Of a DNA stretch of 13,127 bases, positions 6,307 to 13,127 are shown in pieces. Each line of letters starts with the position of its first letter. Positions within the stretch are counted from its first letter, which is position 1. The notes below the pieces were generated by a model that searched no databases, was not told where the DNA came from, and saw only the letters and a program-made list of their open reading frames with translations. The stretch is taken from positions 1 through 13,127 of the forward strand of contig JAJGAH010000019.1 of NCBI GenBank assembly GCA_020844525.1, in the 5' to 3' direction. The position numbers were made by a program, and so were the translations under genes. Source of the DNA: Eubacterium sp. GTDB lineage: Bacteria > Bacillota > Clostridia > Lachnospirales > Lachnospiraceae.

Positions 6307-7980
6307 TCAGCCCAGCGATAAGTCCAGCAGATCAATCTGCCCCTTGCCGTCATATGCCAGATAAAGCGGGGCCGCACCTGCCTCCTGTTCAAAGGAGACG
6401 CTGTACTTTCTCCAGCTTCCGCTCGGCTCCACCTCAATCTCAGCCACAGCATCGCCTTCATAACCTGTGATGACATAGAGCGTACCCTCTCCTCTGCCCC
6501 GGACGGTGACCGTGATGGTAACCTCTTCACCGGTAAACTGAAAATATTTGTAGCCGATGATGGTATCCTGACCGATCTGTCCCACATAGGTTTCCTCTTC
6601 CCTGCCATGGGTACCCGGAATCTTCGAGCACATAATCTTCGGAGCGTTATAATGGCTGACAGCATTCCCGCCGTGCCGCATTCTTCCATTGGTCAGGTTG
6701 CAGCAGATTGCGGCAGGATAGGTTCCCTCTGCTGCGAGGGGGCCGCCGTTTAAGCCGCAGCTCGTCATCTCCACCTGTTCAATCGTGCCGTCCTCCAGGA
6801 TATCAATCGGCTCGGCACAGCCCTGGCGGCTGTAGTCACTCATGTTCGTCAGTCTGTGGTAAAAGACATACCACTGCCCGTTTATATATTCAATGCCGCC
6901 ATGGTTCGTTCCTGTATGATTCAGGCGCTGTGAAGGCTTTCTGCCATCCAGATAGATGTCCCCGTTTGACACAATGGTACCGCGATAGGTAAATCCATGG
7001 TCCGGGTTTTCACTGGTTGCGTAGCACAGCTCATGGTTCTGCCAGGAGGAGTACACAAAGATGTACATCTTCTTCTCTGCGTACTTCTCGTCTCCGTCTG
7101 CATCTGTCTGAGATTCGCCCCTCTGGGCCGGCTCCGTCTGTCTGGAAGCTTCCTGCTCATCATCCGGACATGATGCGCCTTCCAGTGACACATCCGTCTG
7201 CGTTGTGGTTTCTGCCCGAGATGCAGGCGCATCCTGCTTTTCTGTGCGATATCTGACCGCACGGATGGAGCTTCCCTCAAAGAATGGATGCCCTCCTCCC
7301 GCAAAGGCGTCAGGTGCAATCTTTACCGGTTCTGTCCTGGCCGTGAGCATATCATCCTCCAGCTCAACCGTGCAGGGTCCGTCGATTTCTCCGTGCACAG
7401 CCCGGATATCCTCCAGGGTTCTACCGTACAGGTTCTGCATAGCCCTGTATGCAGCAAAGGGCGGCAGATGATGCACAAAGCCATACCAGGCGCCGTAATA
7501 CAGGCGGATCACGCCGTCATCGTTGATGACCGCCGGATCGAAGCAGATGTATTTTTTCAGAGGATTTCCATCCCGGTCCTGTACAAAACCGAGATAAGTG
7601 TACCTGCCATCCGGTTCATCCGCCACAGCCACATGGATGGAACTGCTGTATCCGCCCTTCCCCCGATATCCGGCCATGCAGTAATAGAGATAATACCGCC
7701 CGTCATTGCCCCTCACACAGTCCGGCGCATACATGTAGGCCAGACCGTTTGCATTGTAGTCAGGGTCCTGCTTCGCGCTGTAAATGGTACCAGCGCAGGT
7801 CCAGTTCCCCAGATCATCCACCGGGGCCGACCATCCCACATAATCCCGGGCGCAGAAGGTCGTGGCATTGGCCCTGTCATGGGAGCCAAATACGTAAATA
7901 CGGTCTCCGAACACGTGGGGCTCCGCGTCTGCTACATATTCATCAAGCGGTAAATATGGATTCATTGCCTGCTTTTTCAT
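6307..7980 (-). CDS. GH43-type glycoside hydrolase with C-terminal CBM6-like module
   Basis: This 557-residue enzyme probably removes arabinose or xylose units from plant oligosaccharides, as GH43 beta-xylosidases and arabinofuranosidases do. It has no signal peptide, so it should act inside the cell on imported oligomers. The five-bladed propeller shows the expected acidic residues: base Asp18 (VADAEPHVFG), Asp148 (CFDPAV) as pKa modulator and general acid Glu235 (HPFFEGSSI). APD at 85-87 and the NHGG segment at 359-362 also fit the family. Residues about 246-304 are a low-complexity Gln/Thr/Glu/Asp/Ala insert just after the general-acid strand, before the strand MYIFVYSS. Residues about 470-557 resemble a beta-sandwich CBM6-like binding module. 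The ATG at 7980 has AAGGAGG 15 bases upstream, a rather long spacing. No transporter or sugar regulator is beside it, so the exact substrate cannot be deduced. Confidence 0.92.
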   Translation of the reverse strand: MKKQAMNPYLPLDEYVADAEPHVFGDRIYVFGSHDRANATTFCARDYVGWSAPVDDLGNWTCAGTIYSAKQDPDYNANGLAYMYAPDCVRGNDGRYYLYYCMAGYRGKGGYSSSIHVAVADEPDGRYTYLGFVQDRDGNPLKKYICFDPAVINDDGVIRLYYGAWYGFVHHLPPFAAYRAMQNLYGRTLEDIRAVHGEIDGPCTVELEDDMLTARTEPVKIAPDAFAGGGHPFFEGSSIRAVRYRTEKQDAPASRAETTTQTDVSLEGASCPDDEQEASRQTEPAQRGESQTDADGDEKYAEKKMYIFVYSSWQNHELCYATSENPDHGFTYRGTIVSNGDIYLDGRKPSQRLNHTGTNHGGIEYINGQWYVFYHRLTNMSDYSRQGCAEPIDILEDGTIEQVEMTSCGLNGGPLAAEGTYPAAICCNLTNGRMRHGGNAVSHYNAPKIMCSKIPGTHGREEETYVGQIGQDTIIGYKYFQFTGEEVTITVTVRGRGEGTLYVITGYEGDAVAEIEVEPSGSWRKYSVSFEQEAGAAPLYLAYDGKGQIDLLDLSLG

Positions 7981-8085
7981 TTGTTCTGAACGATTCCTCC
8001 TTCACAGCAGATGATGTTACATCCACCTCCATAACAGCACCAGAGCATATGCACGCAGTCCGCAAAAATATGCATGCCGCACAGC

Positions 8086-8172
8086 TGTTCTGCATCTCGC
8101 ATTGCTGTTCTATATACAGCGCTTCTGTTCTGCATCTCACATTGCTGTTCTATATACTGCGCTTCTGTTCTG
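8086..8172. repeat. 40-bp tandem repeat (2.2 copies) upstream of the GH43 gene
   Basis: Unit one is 8086-8125 and unit two 8126-8165, differing at only two positions; a third copy begins at 8166 with TGTTCTG and then diverges. Within each unit TGTTCT recurs every 20 bp (8086, 8106, 8126, 8146, 8166), so the array is itself built on a 20-bp period. Each full unit contains TATATA. The 40-bp length is not a multiple of three, which argues against coding. It occupies the centre of the 297-bp gap between ilvN and the GH43 gene, where I see no other gene. Confidence 0.85.
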
Positions 8173-8231
8173 TACACAGTACTATTTTCTCTGTCGGTTT
8201 TTACCTGTGCCTGCAGCTGCCGGAGAATGTG

Positions 8232-8264
8232 AAAAAGGGCAGCCTTGGTTACCCGCCGCTGCCC
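8232..8264 (-). terminator. Intrinsic terminator of the ilvB-ilvN operon
   Basis: On the minus strand GGGCAGC (8264-8258) pairs with GCTGCCC (8243-8237) around a 14-base loop and is followed directly by TTTTT (8236-8232). It begins 14 bases after the ilvN stop codon, a classic rho-independent terminator separating the amino-acid operon from the GH43 gene. Confidence 0.85.
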
Positions 8265-8277
8265 GTCTCATTATCCA

Positions 8278-8751
8278 TCAGCCCTTCGCCATCGCGATTA
8301 CGCCGGTCCTCTGCAGCTCCAGAATGCCAAAGCTGCGCACCAGCTCAATAAACTCATTGATGGTGTCCGGTGCGTCCGTGAGAAGAATCACCATGTTCTT
8401 TGGAGATACATGCTTGATCTTCGCTCCCATGACACTGCAGGTCTCAATGAGCGCAGACCGGTTCGTCTGAGAGTAGGATACCTTGATCAGCATAGTCTCC
8501 AGCTCGACACATCTGGGCTCCTCCAGGCGGCGGACCTTGATCACGTCTACCTTCTTGTTCAGATGTTTTTCGATCTGGTCGATCGTACGCTGATCCCCGG
8601 TAGACACAATCGTCATACTGGAGACATCCTTCCGCTCCGTCTCACCCACAGCCAGGCTGTCGATGTTATAACCCCGTCTTGCGAACAATCCGGAAATGCC
8701 GGAGAGTACGCCGTCTTTATTCTCTACAAGTACTGAAAAAATTCCCTTCAT
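8278..8751 (-). CDS. ilvN: Acetolactate synthase small (regulatory) subunit IlvN
   Basis: This 157-residue protein binds the large subunit IlvB in the cytoplasm, raises its activity and in known enzymes confers feedback inhibition by valine. The N-terminal ACT domain (about 1-75) has the expected IFSVLVENKDGVLSGISGLF and RRGYNIDSLAVG segments, including the Asn and Gly residues around the effector site. The C-terminal half (about 80-157) is the usual IlvN domain with ELETMLIKV and GVIAMAKG. Length is normal. The ATG at 8751 has AAGGAGG 9 bases upstream, and that ribosome binding site touches the ilvB stop codon, so translation of the two subunits is tightly linked. Valine sensitivity is expected from the family but was not tested. 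Confidence 0.97.
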   Translation of the reverse strand: MKGIFSVLVENKDGVLSGISGLFARRGYNIDSLAVGETERKDVSSMTIVSTGDQRTIDQIEKHLNKKVDVIKVRRLEEPRCVELETMLIKVSYSQTNRSALIETCSVMGAKIKHVSPKNMVILLTDAPDTINEFIELVRSFGILELQRTGVIAMAKG

Positions 8752-8765
8752 AGCAAGCGCCCTCC

Positions 8766-10388
8766 TTATACCGTATTGTTGGATGCATCAATCTCACAGA
8801 CCATGATACATGCCTTCTGACAGGCAAGAAAACGATCCAACTGATCATCCAGTGCTTCGTTGGAATCCGCATAAAAATAGTCCATATCGTAGGCCTGGGC
8901 CAGTTTGTCGTAATGTGGATATTTATGCAGTGCAACGCCGGAGTAACGCTTGTGGTACTTCTTTTCCTGATGCTCCCGCACCAGTCCGAGATAGGTATTT
9001 CTCATGACAAGAATCTTCATCGGAATTTTATTGACGGCGATCGTTCCCAGTTCATACATAGACATCTGAAAATCACCGTCGCCGCACACAGCAACCACCT
9101 GTCTGGACGGATCCACCAGCTTTGCGCCGATCGCTGCGGGGATGGAATACCCCATCGTGCCCATGCCGCCGGTAGTCAGAAAACGGCCGTTCTTCATCAC
9201 ATAGTTATCTGCCGACCAGAGCTGATTCTGTCCCACGTCCGCAATATAGATGGCATCGTCGTCCATCTTCTCGGAAAGCATGCGGACCAGTGTCTTCGGA
9301 TTGACGAGATTTTCACTGAACCGCCTGTGGTCCACCGTGCTGTGCTTGATCTGCTCCAGCTGTGCAAGCCACTGGCTTGTATCCACGTGGATATCAGAAT
9401 CCAGCAGTGCCTGGAATACCAGCCGGACATCGGCTACCAGCGGAATGGTCGGTCCGAGGTTCTTTCCGATTTCCGCGGAATCAATATCAATGTGAATGAT
9501 ATTTACCTGCTTTTCCAGGTTCTCCGGCTTCGGAACTGCCCGGTCCGCAATTCTCGCTCCGACCACAATCAGCAGATCGCTGTTGGCGACTGCCCGGTTG
9601 GCATAGGGCTTTCCGTTGTTTCCAAGCATGCCGAAATTCAGCGGATGCTTCTTCGGAACCACACCCATGCCCATCATCGTGAACACCAGCGGAATCTGAT
9701 TCTTCTCACAGAACGCGCGGACCAGCTCTTCACCATTTCCGAGAATCACGCCGCCGCCCACACAGATCAGCGGCTTCTTTGCCTTGTTGATTGCATTCAC
9801 AACCTTGGCAAGCTGCTGGGCATTTACCTTTGTATTCGGCTTGTATCCACGCAGATTCACCTCTTCCGGATACGCAAACTCCTTCTTCAGCTGGGCCATC
9901 TGCACATCACAGGGTATGTCAATCAGGACCGGACCCTTACGCCCGGTCGAAGCGATATAAAAAGCCTCCTTGAAAATACGGGGAATGTCATCCGCATTCT
10001 TTACAAGGTAGCTGTACTTTACAAAAGATTCCGTGGCGCCACGCATGTCCGCCTCCTGGAACACATCTCTTCCAAGAAGGGCGCTGTTTACCTGTCCGGT
10101 AATGGCAACGATTGGAATGCTGTCCGCATACGCAGTTGCCAGCGCCGTGATCAGATTCGTTGCGCCTGGACCTGAGGAAGTCACACAAACTGCTGTCTTT
10201 CTGGACACGCGCGCATATCCGCTCGCCTCATGGCCTGCTGCCTGCTCCTGGCGCACCAGAATATGTTCAATCGACGGCGTATCATAGAGCGCATCATAAA
10301 AAGGAGCGATCGCAACGCCGGGAATTCCGAAAATCTTGGTAATGCCCTCTGCTTCCAGGCACCTTACCATTGCTTCTGCACCATTCAT
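8766..10388 (-). CDS. ilvB: Acetolactate synthase large (catalytic) subunit IlvB
   Basis: This 540-residue thiamine-diphosphate enzyme condenses two pyruvates to acetolactate, or pyruvate with 2-oxobutyrate, the first shared step of valine, leucine and isoleucine synthesis. Visible features are the GIPG start of the PYR domain, catalytic Glu48 in RQEQAAGHEA, SSGPGATN, the central FAD-binding domain (about 190-330), GMGTMGYSIPAAIG, and the cofactor motif beginning GDGDF (436-438) and ending at Asn464. FAD-domain features and the adjacent ilvN favour the biosynthetic enzyme over catabolic AlsS. I chose the ATG at 10388 because GGAGG lies 9 bases upstream. An in-frame extension to 10517 (43 residues) has no ribosome binding site and passes through leader hairpins. 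The site usually VRQWQ reads VREHQ, with His473 for Trp. ilvC is not adjacent in the window. Confidence 0.97.
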   Translation of the reverse strand: MNGAEAMVRCLEAEGITKIFGIPGVAIAPFYDALYDTPSIEHILVRQEQAAGHEASGYARVSRKTAVCVTSSGPGATNLITALATAYADSIPIVAITGQVNSALLGRDVFQEADMRGATESFVKYSYLVKNADDIPRIFKEAFYIASTGRKGPVLIDIPCDVQMAQLKKEFAYPEEVNLRGYKPNTKVNAQQLAKVVNAINKAKKPLICVGGGVILGNGEELVRAFCEKNQIPLVFTMMGMGVVPKKHPLNFGMLGNNGKPYANRAVANSDLLIVVGARIADRAVPKPENLEKQVNIIHIDIDSAEIGKNLGPTIPLVADVRLVFQALLDSDIHVDTSQWLAQLEQIKHSTVDHRRFSENLVNPKTLVRMLSEKMDDDAIYIADVGQNQLWSADNYVMKNGRFLTTGGMGTMGYSIPAAIGAKLVDPSRQVVAVCGDGDFQMSMYELGTIAVNKIPMKILVMRNTYLGLVREHQEKKYHKRYSGVALHKYPHYDKLAQAYDMDYFYADSNEALDDQLDRFLACQKACIMVCEIDASNNTV

Positions 10389-10590
10389 TTGGTTATACCT
10401 CCAATTCTGTAAAAAACTAGCACAAAGAGCCCGGATGGCATCGTCTGCCAGACGTTCTGCTGTGTGCCATTGCATTTTTACCTGTCTGTTTCCCCATTTT
10501 AGCATCAATGCTGCCATTTGAAAACCGGCTTAATCAATCTTTTATATTTGATTCCACACAGAAAAATGTGCAGGAAACCCGGAAATCCTC
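10389..10590 (-). promoter_or_regulatory. Probable ilvB leader region with hairpin
   Basis: This untranslated stretch precedes ilvB. A TATAAA hexamer at 10541-10546 could be a -10 element, but no convincing -35 was found. The RNA could form a nested hairpin at 10435-10470: outer ATGGCA/TGCCAT enclosing CGTCT-GGC-AGACG. About 20 bases later comes TTTTTT, and GCACA/TGTGC could form an alternative stem nearer to it, so attenuation is conceivable. I saw no T-box signature and no leader peptide rich in Leu, Ile or Val codons. Confidence 0.35.
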
Positions 10591-10637
10591 AAAAAAAATA
10601 CCGGATGAAAACCAGCCCGTCCTGATTTTCACCCGGT
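10591..10637 (-). terminator. Strong intrinsic terminator between htrA and ilvB
   Basis: On the minus strand ACCGGGTGAAAA (10637-10626) pairs with TTTTCATCCGGT (10611-10600) over 12 base pairs including one G-U, with a 14-base loop. It is followed by A and then eight T residues (10598-10591). It lies about 150 bases after the htrA stop, and the 10638-10789 stretch between holds no gene that I can support. The simplest reading is the htrA terminator; an ilvB attenuator is less likely but not excluded. Confidence 0.85.
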
Positions 10638-10789
10638 GTTTCTACTATAACATTTTATATTTCTTATATTTCCAAACTCAGCTTGAAGATTGCTGTCTTT
10701 CAGCGCTGCGTCTTAACATCCTCAGCTCCGGTCATACGCTATGAATATTTTCTGTAAAACTGATACAGCCTGAATTTTCTTTAAACTGA

Positions 10790-12310
10790 TCAGCCTGAAA
10801 ACGGAAGCCCGAAGCCATAGCTGTATCCGTAACCACTGTCACCGCTGCCGGAACTCTGGCTGCTGTTGCTGCTGTTTCCAGAATTTCCCGAGCCGGATGA
10901 GGATCCATCAGAAGATGAAAGCTTCTCAATATCACTCTTGCTTCCCAGCGTGACGGCTGCCTCTTTCTCTGTATAGCTGCCGTTATCGGATCTCTGATAG
11001 GTGATTGTCACGGAATCGCCTGCTTTATGATACTTCAGCTGTGTCGTGAGATCTTCTGCTGTGGATACAGAGGTTCCATCAATAGCGGTGATCACATCAC
11101 CCTTCTGAAGGCCTGCATCCGCTGCCGGACTGCCATCCGGAACACTTGTGAGGCAGACACCCTCAGGCATGCTGTAAACCTGTGCGTATTCTGACGTTAC
11201 ATCGGCAGTCGCAACACCCAGATAACCTCTCTCGTCATCGCTGTAGGTTGTCTTTGTGGTCTCATTCATCAGCTTCTCAAGAATGGACTGGGCCTTTGCG
11301 GTAGGAATTGCGTAGCCCATATTGTCGACAGACGCTTCGCCGCTTGAGGAAGAACTCTTTGCCTCATTGATGCCGATCAGCTCGCCCTTCATATTCAGAA
11401 GTGCGCCGCCAGAGTTACCTGCGTTGATGGCTGCATCGGTCTGGATCAGCCCTGTGGACTCTGTTGTAGTGCTTCCATCCGAGAAGGAAAGATCCCTGTT
11501 CAATGCGCTTACATAACCGGAGGTGACAGACTGTCCATAGCCCAGTGCGTTACCGATTGCCACAACCTGATCACCGAGCTGTACGCTGTCCGAATCGCCG
11601 ATTGTGATCGCATTGATCTGACTGAGGGTATCACTGCTCAGATCACTCTTCTGTACCGCTACCACCGCCAGATCGTTGTCAGAATCTGTACCCTTGATCT
11701 GACCTTCTGCGACAGAGTCATCTACAAAACCGACGGAAATGGTAGAAGCTCCGTCAATGACATGATTGTTGGTAGCGATCAATACTTCACTGTCTGTGAT
11801 GCCAACGATGACACCTGTGCCTGCGCCTTCAACCTGATACTGCTGAGAGCCACCAAAGAAGCTCTGCATCTCTTCCACAGACATCGTGGAAATCGTAACC
11901 ATGGAAGGCATTGCCTTTGCAGCAACCTCAGATACGGAGAGCTCTCCGCTTGAGGATGCAGATGTATCTGTGTTATCAGAAGTATTCGTTGAGGAGGTCT
12001 TGGTCAATGTTGCTTTATTGTTTGTCTCCGTTCCAGAGGTCTGGGCGGAAGCTGATGTACCTGCAGAAGAAGAGATTGCTGTGGCGCCTGCATTTACACC
12101 ATAGGTAACGGTGCCGGCTACCAGACCAAATACCAGCGCACTGGCAATGACTGTACCCCATCTGCGCCCGTTCCCGTTCTTCTTCTGCGCTCTTTTCAGT
12201 CTGCGGCGTTCCTTTCTGTTCAGCTTTCTGTTGTTGTCCTGGTTGTCATTGTTCTGAAAATCATATCCGCCATTGTTGTCATTGTAGTAGTTGTTGTCGA
12301 ATTCACTCAT
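10790..12310 (-). CDS. htrA: Membrane-anchored HtrA/DegP-type serine protease with PDZ domain
   Basis: This 506-residue protease probably degrades misfolded proteins at the outer face of the cell membrane. The order is a cytoplasmic Asn/Asp-rich N-terminus, a basic stretch (RKERRRLKR, 32-40), one membrane helix (about 51-72), a Ser/Thr-rich linker (about 75-125), a trypsin-like domain (about 125-350), one PDZ domain (about 361-455) and a Ser/Gly/Tyr-rich tail. The catalytic triad is His183 (NNHVIDGA), Asp213 (DNDLAVVAV) and Ser300 (NAGNSGGAL). A single PDZ and an uncleaved anchor are typical of Firmicute HtrA proteins. I chose the ATG at 12310 because AAAGGG lies 8 bases upstream; an ATG 33 bases earlier has no such signal. 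It is divergent from the gene at 12572. HtrA genes are commonly controlled by envelope-stress two-component systems, which would fit the direct repeat upstream. Confidence 0.96.
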   Translation of the reverse strand: MSEFDNNYYNDNNGGYDFQNNDNQDNNRKLNRKERRRLKRAQKKNGNGRRWGTVIASALVFGLVAGTVTYGVNAGATAISSSAGTSASAQTSGTETNNKATLTKTSSTNTSDNTDTSASSSGELSVSEVAAKAMPSMVTISTMSVEEMQSFFGGSQQYQVEGAGTGVIVGITDSEVLIATNNHVIDGASTISVGFVDDSVAEGQIKGTDSDNDLAVVAVQKSDLSSDTLSQINAITIGDSDSVQLGDQVVAIGNALGYGQSVTSGYVSALNRDLSFSDGSTTTESTGLIQTDAAINAGNSGGALLNMKGELIGINEAKSSSSSGEASVDNMGYAIPTAKAQSILEKLMNETTKTTYSDDERGYLGVATADVTSEYAQVYSMPEGVCLTSVPDGSPAADAGLQKGDVITAIDGTSVSTAEDLTTQLKYHKAGDSVTITYQRSDNGSYTEKEAAVTLGSKSDIEKLSSSDGSSSGSGNSGNSSNSSQSSGSGDSGYGYSYGFGLPFSG

Positions 12311-12413
12311 AATATTCACCCTTTCACTAAAACCCGCCGGCATGTCCGGTCCGCCGCTTCACTGCAAACTTTATTGCCTGCCGGTGGATGTTGCTTTCTT
12401 GTTCCTTACAATG

Positions 12414-12419
12414 CTTATA
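12414..12419 (-). promoter_or_regulatory. Possible -10 element of htrA
   Basis: TATAAG on the minus strand is a fair -10 hexamer about 105 bases before the htrA ATG. A -35 at 17-base spacing would fall near 12437-12442, where the sequence is poor (ATTAGA). A weak -35 next to a direct repeat is what an activator-dependent promoter often looks like. Confidence 0.35.
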
Positions 12420-12439
12420 CTAGCGAAAGTATGTGATCT

Positions 12440-12457
12440 AATTTTGTGAATTTTGTG
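12440..12457. repeat. Perfect 9-bp tandem direct repeat in the htrA control region
   Basis: AATTTTGTG occurs twice in immediate succession (12440-12448 and 12449-12457). It lies just upstream of, and overlapping, the predicted -35 position of htrA. Head-to-tail sites spaced by about ten bases are typical of OmpR/PhoB-family regulators, so this is a candidate operator; the regulator is not in the window. Confidence 0.5.
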
Positions 12458-12520
12458 TTGAGTTTTTGATGGATATGTGATGAAAGTGTGTTCCGTGTAG
12501 AAGATGCCGGTGAATTGTGA

Positions 12521-12526
12521 TATGAT
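12521..12526 (+). promoter_or_regulatory. Possible extended -10 promoter for the small membrane protein
   Basis: TATGAT is preceded by TGA, giving an extended -10. No clear -35 is seen at 16-18 bases. It lies 45 bases before the TTG start at 12572, a reasonable leader length. Confidence 0.4.
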
Positions 12527-12571
12527 TGGAAAGGTTATCACTGTCATTTTATTCAGAGAGGGGGCATTTGC

Positions 12572-13126
12572 TTGGAGCGTGAAGCAGAAAATGCAGGGCT
12601 GAAGCCCTGGCCCGGTTTTACTGAAAAAAAGGAGCGGTATTTTCTTGTTGTTTTGTCGGTCGCTGCGGCACTTGCCGTGTGCGCGCTTTTTCTTATCTAC
12701 CGGAATGAGAATAATGCCGTGCGTTTTTATAACCGGAATACTTTCCAGAGCGGGGCTATCGGGGATATCAGGTATGATGTGGAGTCTGTCACAGCGGACG
12801 AAAAGAATAATTCTACGATCAAAGGCTGGTTCGTGAAACCGGGAGTCACCTATGATTTTTATAATTACGGGAACGACGCTGAGCGGACAGGCGTGTATAA
12901 CTATCTGAATGTCTGCCTGATAGATGCGGACCGGGTGTATGTTCTCCCAACGAAGTTAGAGATCAGGCAGGATGTGAATGACCTGATAGGCGACGGCACA
13001 GACTATAAATTCTCCGGTTTTGAAGCTTATGTTCCTTCAAAGTATTCGTATCTTTTTGACAATTGTTCGTATGGGTTTCTTTCCCGTGATCCGGATGGCA
13101 GGCAGACTTTATATGCCATGGGGTGA
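12572..13126 (+). CDS. Small single-pass membrane protein, function unknown
   Basis: This 184-residue protein is the only plus-strand gene. It begins with TTG, supported by AGGGGG 7 bases upstream, and ends with TGA one base before the window edge. It has a short charged cytoplasmic N-terminus, one membrane helix (about 23-43) and an extracytoplasmic domain of about 140 residues with many Tyr, Asp and Asn residues. The domain shows IKGWFVKPG (83-91), two cysteines (115 and 165) and beta-rich spacing, but I cannot assign a family. If both cysteines are outside the membrane they could form a disulfide. Genes further right, not visible here, may share its operon and would be the best clue to its role. 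Confidence 0.85.
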   Translation: MEREAENAGLKPWPGFTEKKERYFLVVLSVAAALAVCALFLIYRNENNAVRFYNRNTFQSGAIGDIRYDVESVTADEKNNSTIKGWFVKPGVTYDFYNYGNDAERTGVYNYLNVCLIDADRVYVLPTKLEIRQDVNDLIGDGTDYKFSGFEAYVPSKYSYLFDNCSYGFLSRDPDGRQTLYAMG

Positions 13127-13127
13127 T

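Noticed and set aside
7977..8177. A 66-codon minus-strand frame ending in ATGA overlap with the GH43 start, with a Cys-rich C-terminus
   Set aside because: It starts with GTG inside the 40-bp tandem repeat with no ribosome binding site, and the repeat length is not a multiple of three, so units are read in different frames. The stop overlap is probably chance.
8913..10175. A 420-codon plus-strand frame
   Set aside because: It is fully antisense to ilvB, a strongly conserved gene, and its His/Arg/Leu-rich composition is typical of a shadow frame.
10389..10517. A 43-residue N-terminal extension of IlvB
   Set aside because: There is no Shine-Dalgarno sequence before the upstream ATG, family members start at the MNGAEAMV position, and the DNA forms hairpins expected of a leader.
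10742..10760. A CodY-box-like sequence (near TATTTTCTGTAAAAC) upstream of ilvB
   Set aside because: It differs from the AATTTTCWGAAAATT consensus at about four positions and lies on the far side of the strong terminator, roughly 360 bases from the ilvB start.

Overview
The window looks like chromosome from a Clostridia-type Firmicute, most probably a gut Lachnospiraceae member. This is inferred from moderate GC, strong AGGAGG-like ribosome binding sites, a membrane-anchored HtrA with Ser/Asn/Gly-rich linkers, an ilvB-ilvN pair, a ThrH-type phosphatase and PAS hybrid kinases. No rRNA, tRNA, CRISPR array, transposase or phage gene was found. All genes except the last lie on the minus strand, so gene order below runs from right to left.

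Right end (10.8-13.1 kb): a divergent intergenic region separates htrA (minus) from a small single-pass membrane protein of unknown function (plus, TTG start). A perfect 9-bp tandem direct repeat lies where an activator of htrA could bind. Middle (8.2-10.8 kb): a strong intrinsic terminator follows htrA. A structured leader then precedes ilvB-ilvN, the two subunits of acetohydroxyacid synthase, which start branched-chain amino-acid synthesis. ilvN ends in a clear terminator.

Centre (5.3-8.2 kb): a cytoplasmic GH43-type glycosidase has a low-complexity insert inside its catalytic propeller, and a 40-bp tandem repeat lies upstream of it. A roughly 196-bp imperfect palindrome separates it from thrH, a HAD phosphatase of the phosphoserine phosphatase/homoserine phosphotransferase type. 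Between thrH and the next gene lies a compact cluster of DnaA-box-like 9-mers.

Left part (1-5.3 kb): a likely operon comprises a CxxCxxCC (YkgJ-type) cysteine-cluster protein, a seven-helix membrane protein with a charged tail containing three QWD motifs, and a soluble PAS-PAS-HisKA-HATPase-REC hybrid kinase. Beyond it, running off the left edge, is a kinase-like protein whose H-box has Arg in place of the phospho-accepting His. It may be a non-phosphorylatable partner of the upstream intact kinase.

The most unusual signals are the DnaA-box cluster away from any visible dnaA, the long palindrome, the degenerate kinase beside an intact one, the insert in the GH43 domain, and the Trp-to-His change in IlvB. 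Functions of the membrane proteins are unknown. No complete new defence or mobile system is visible.
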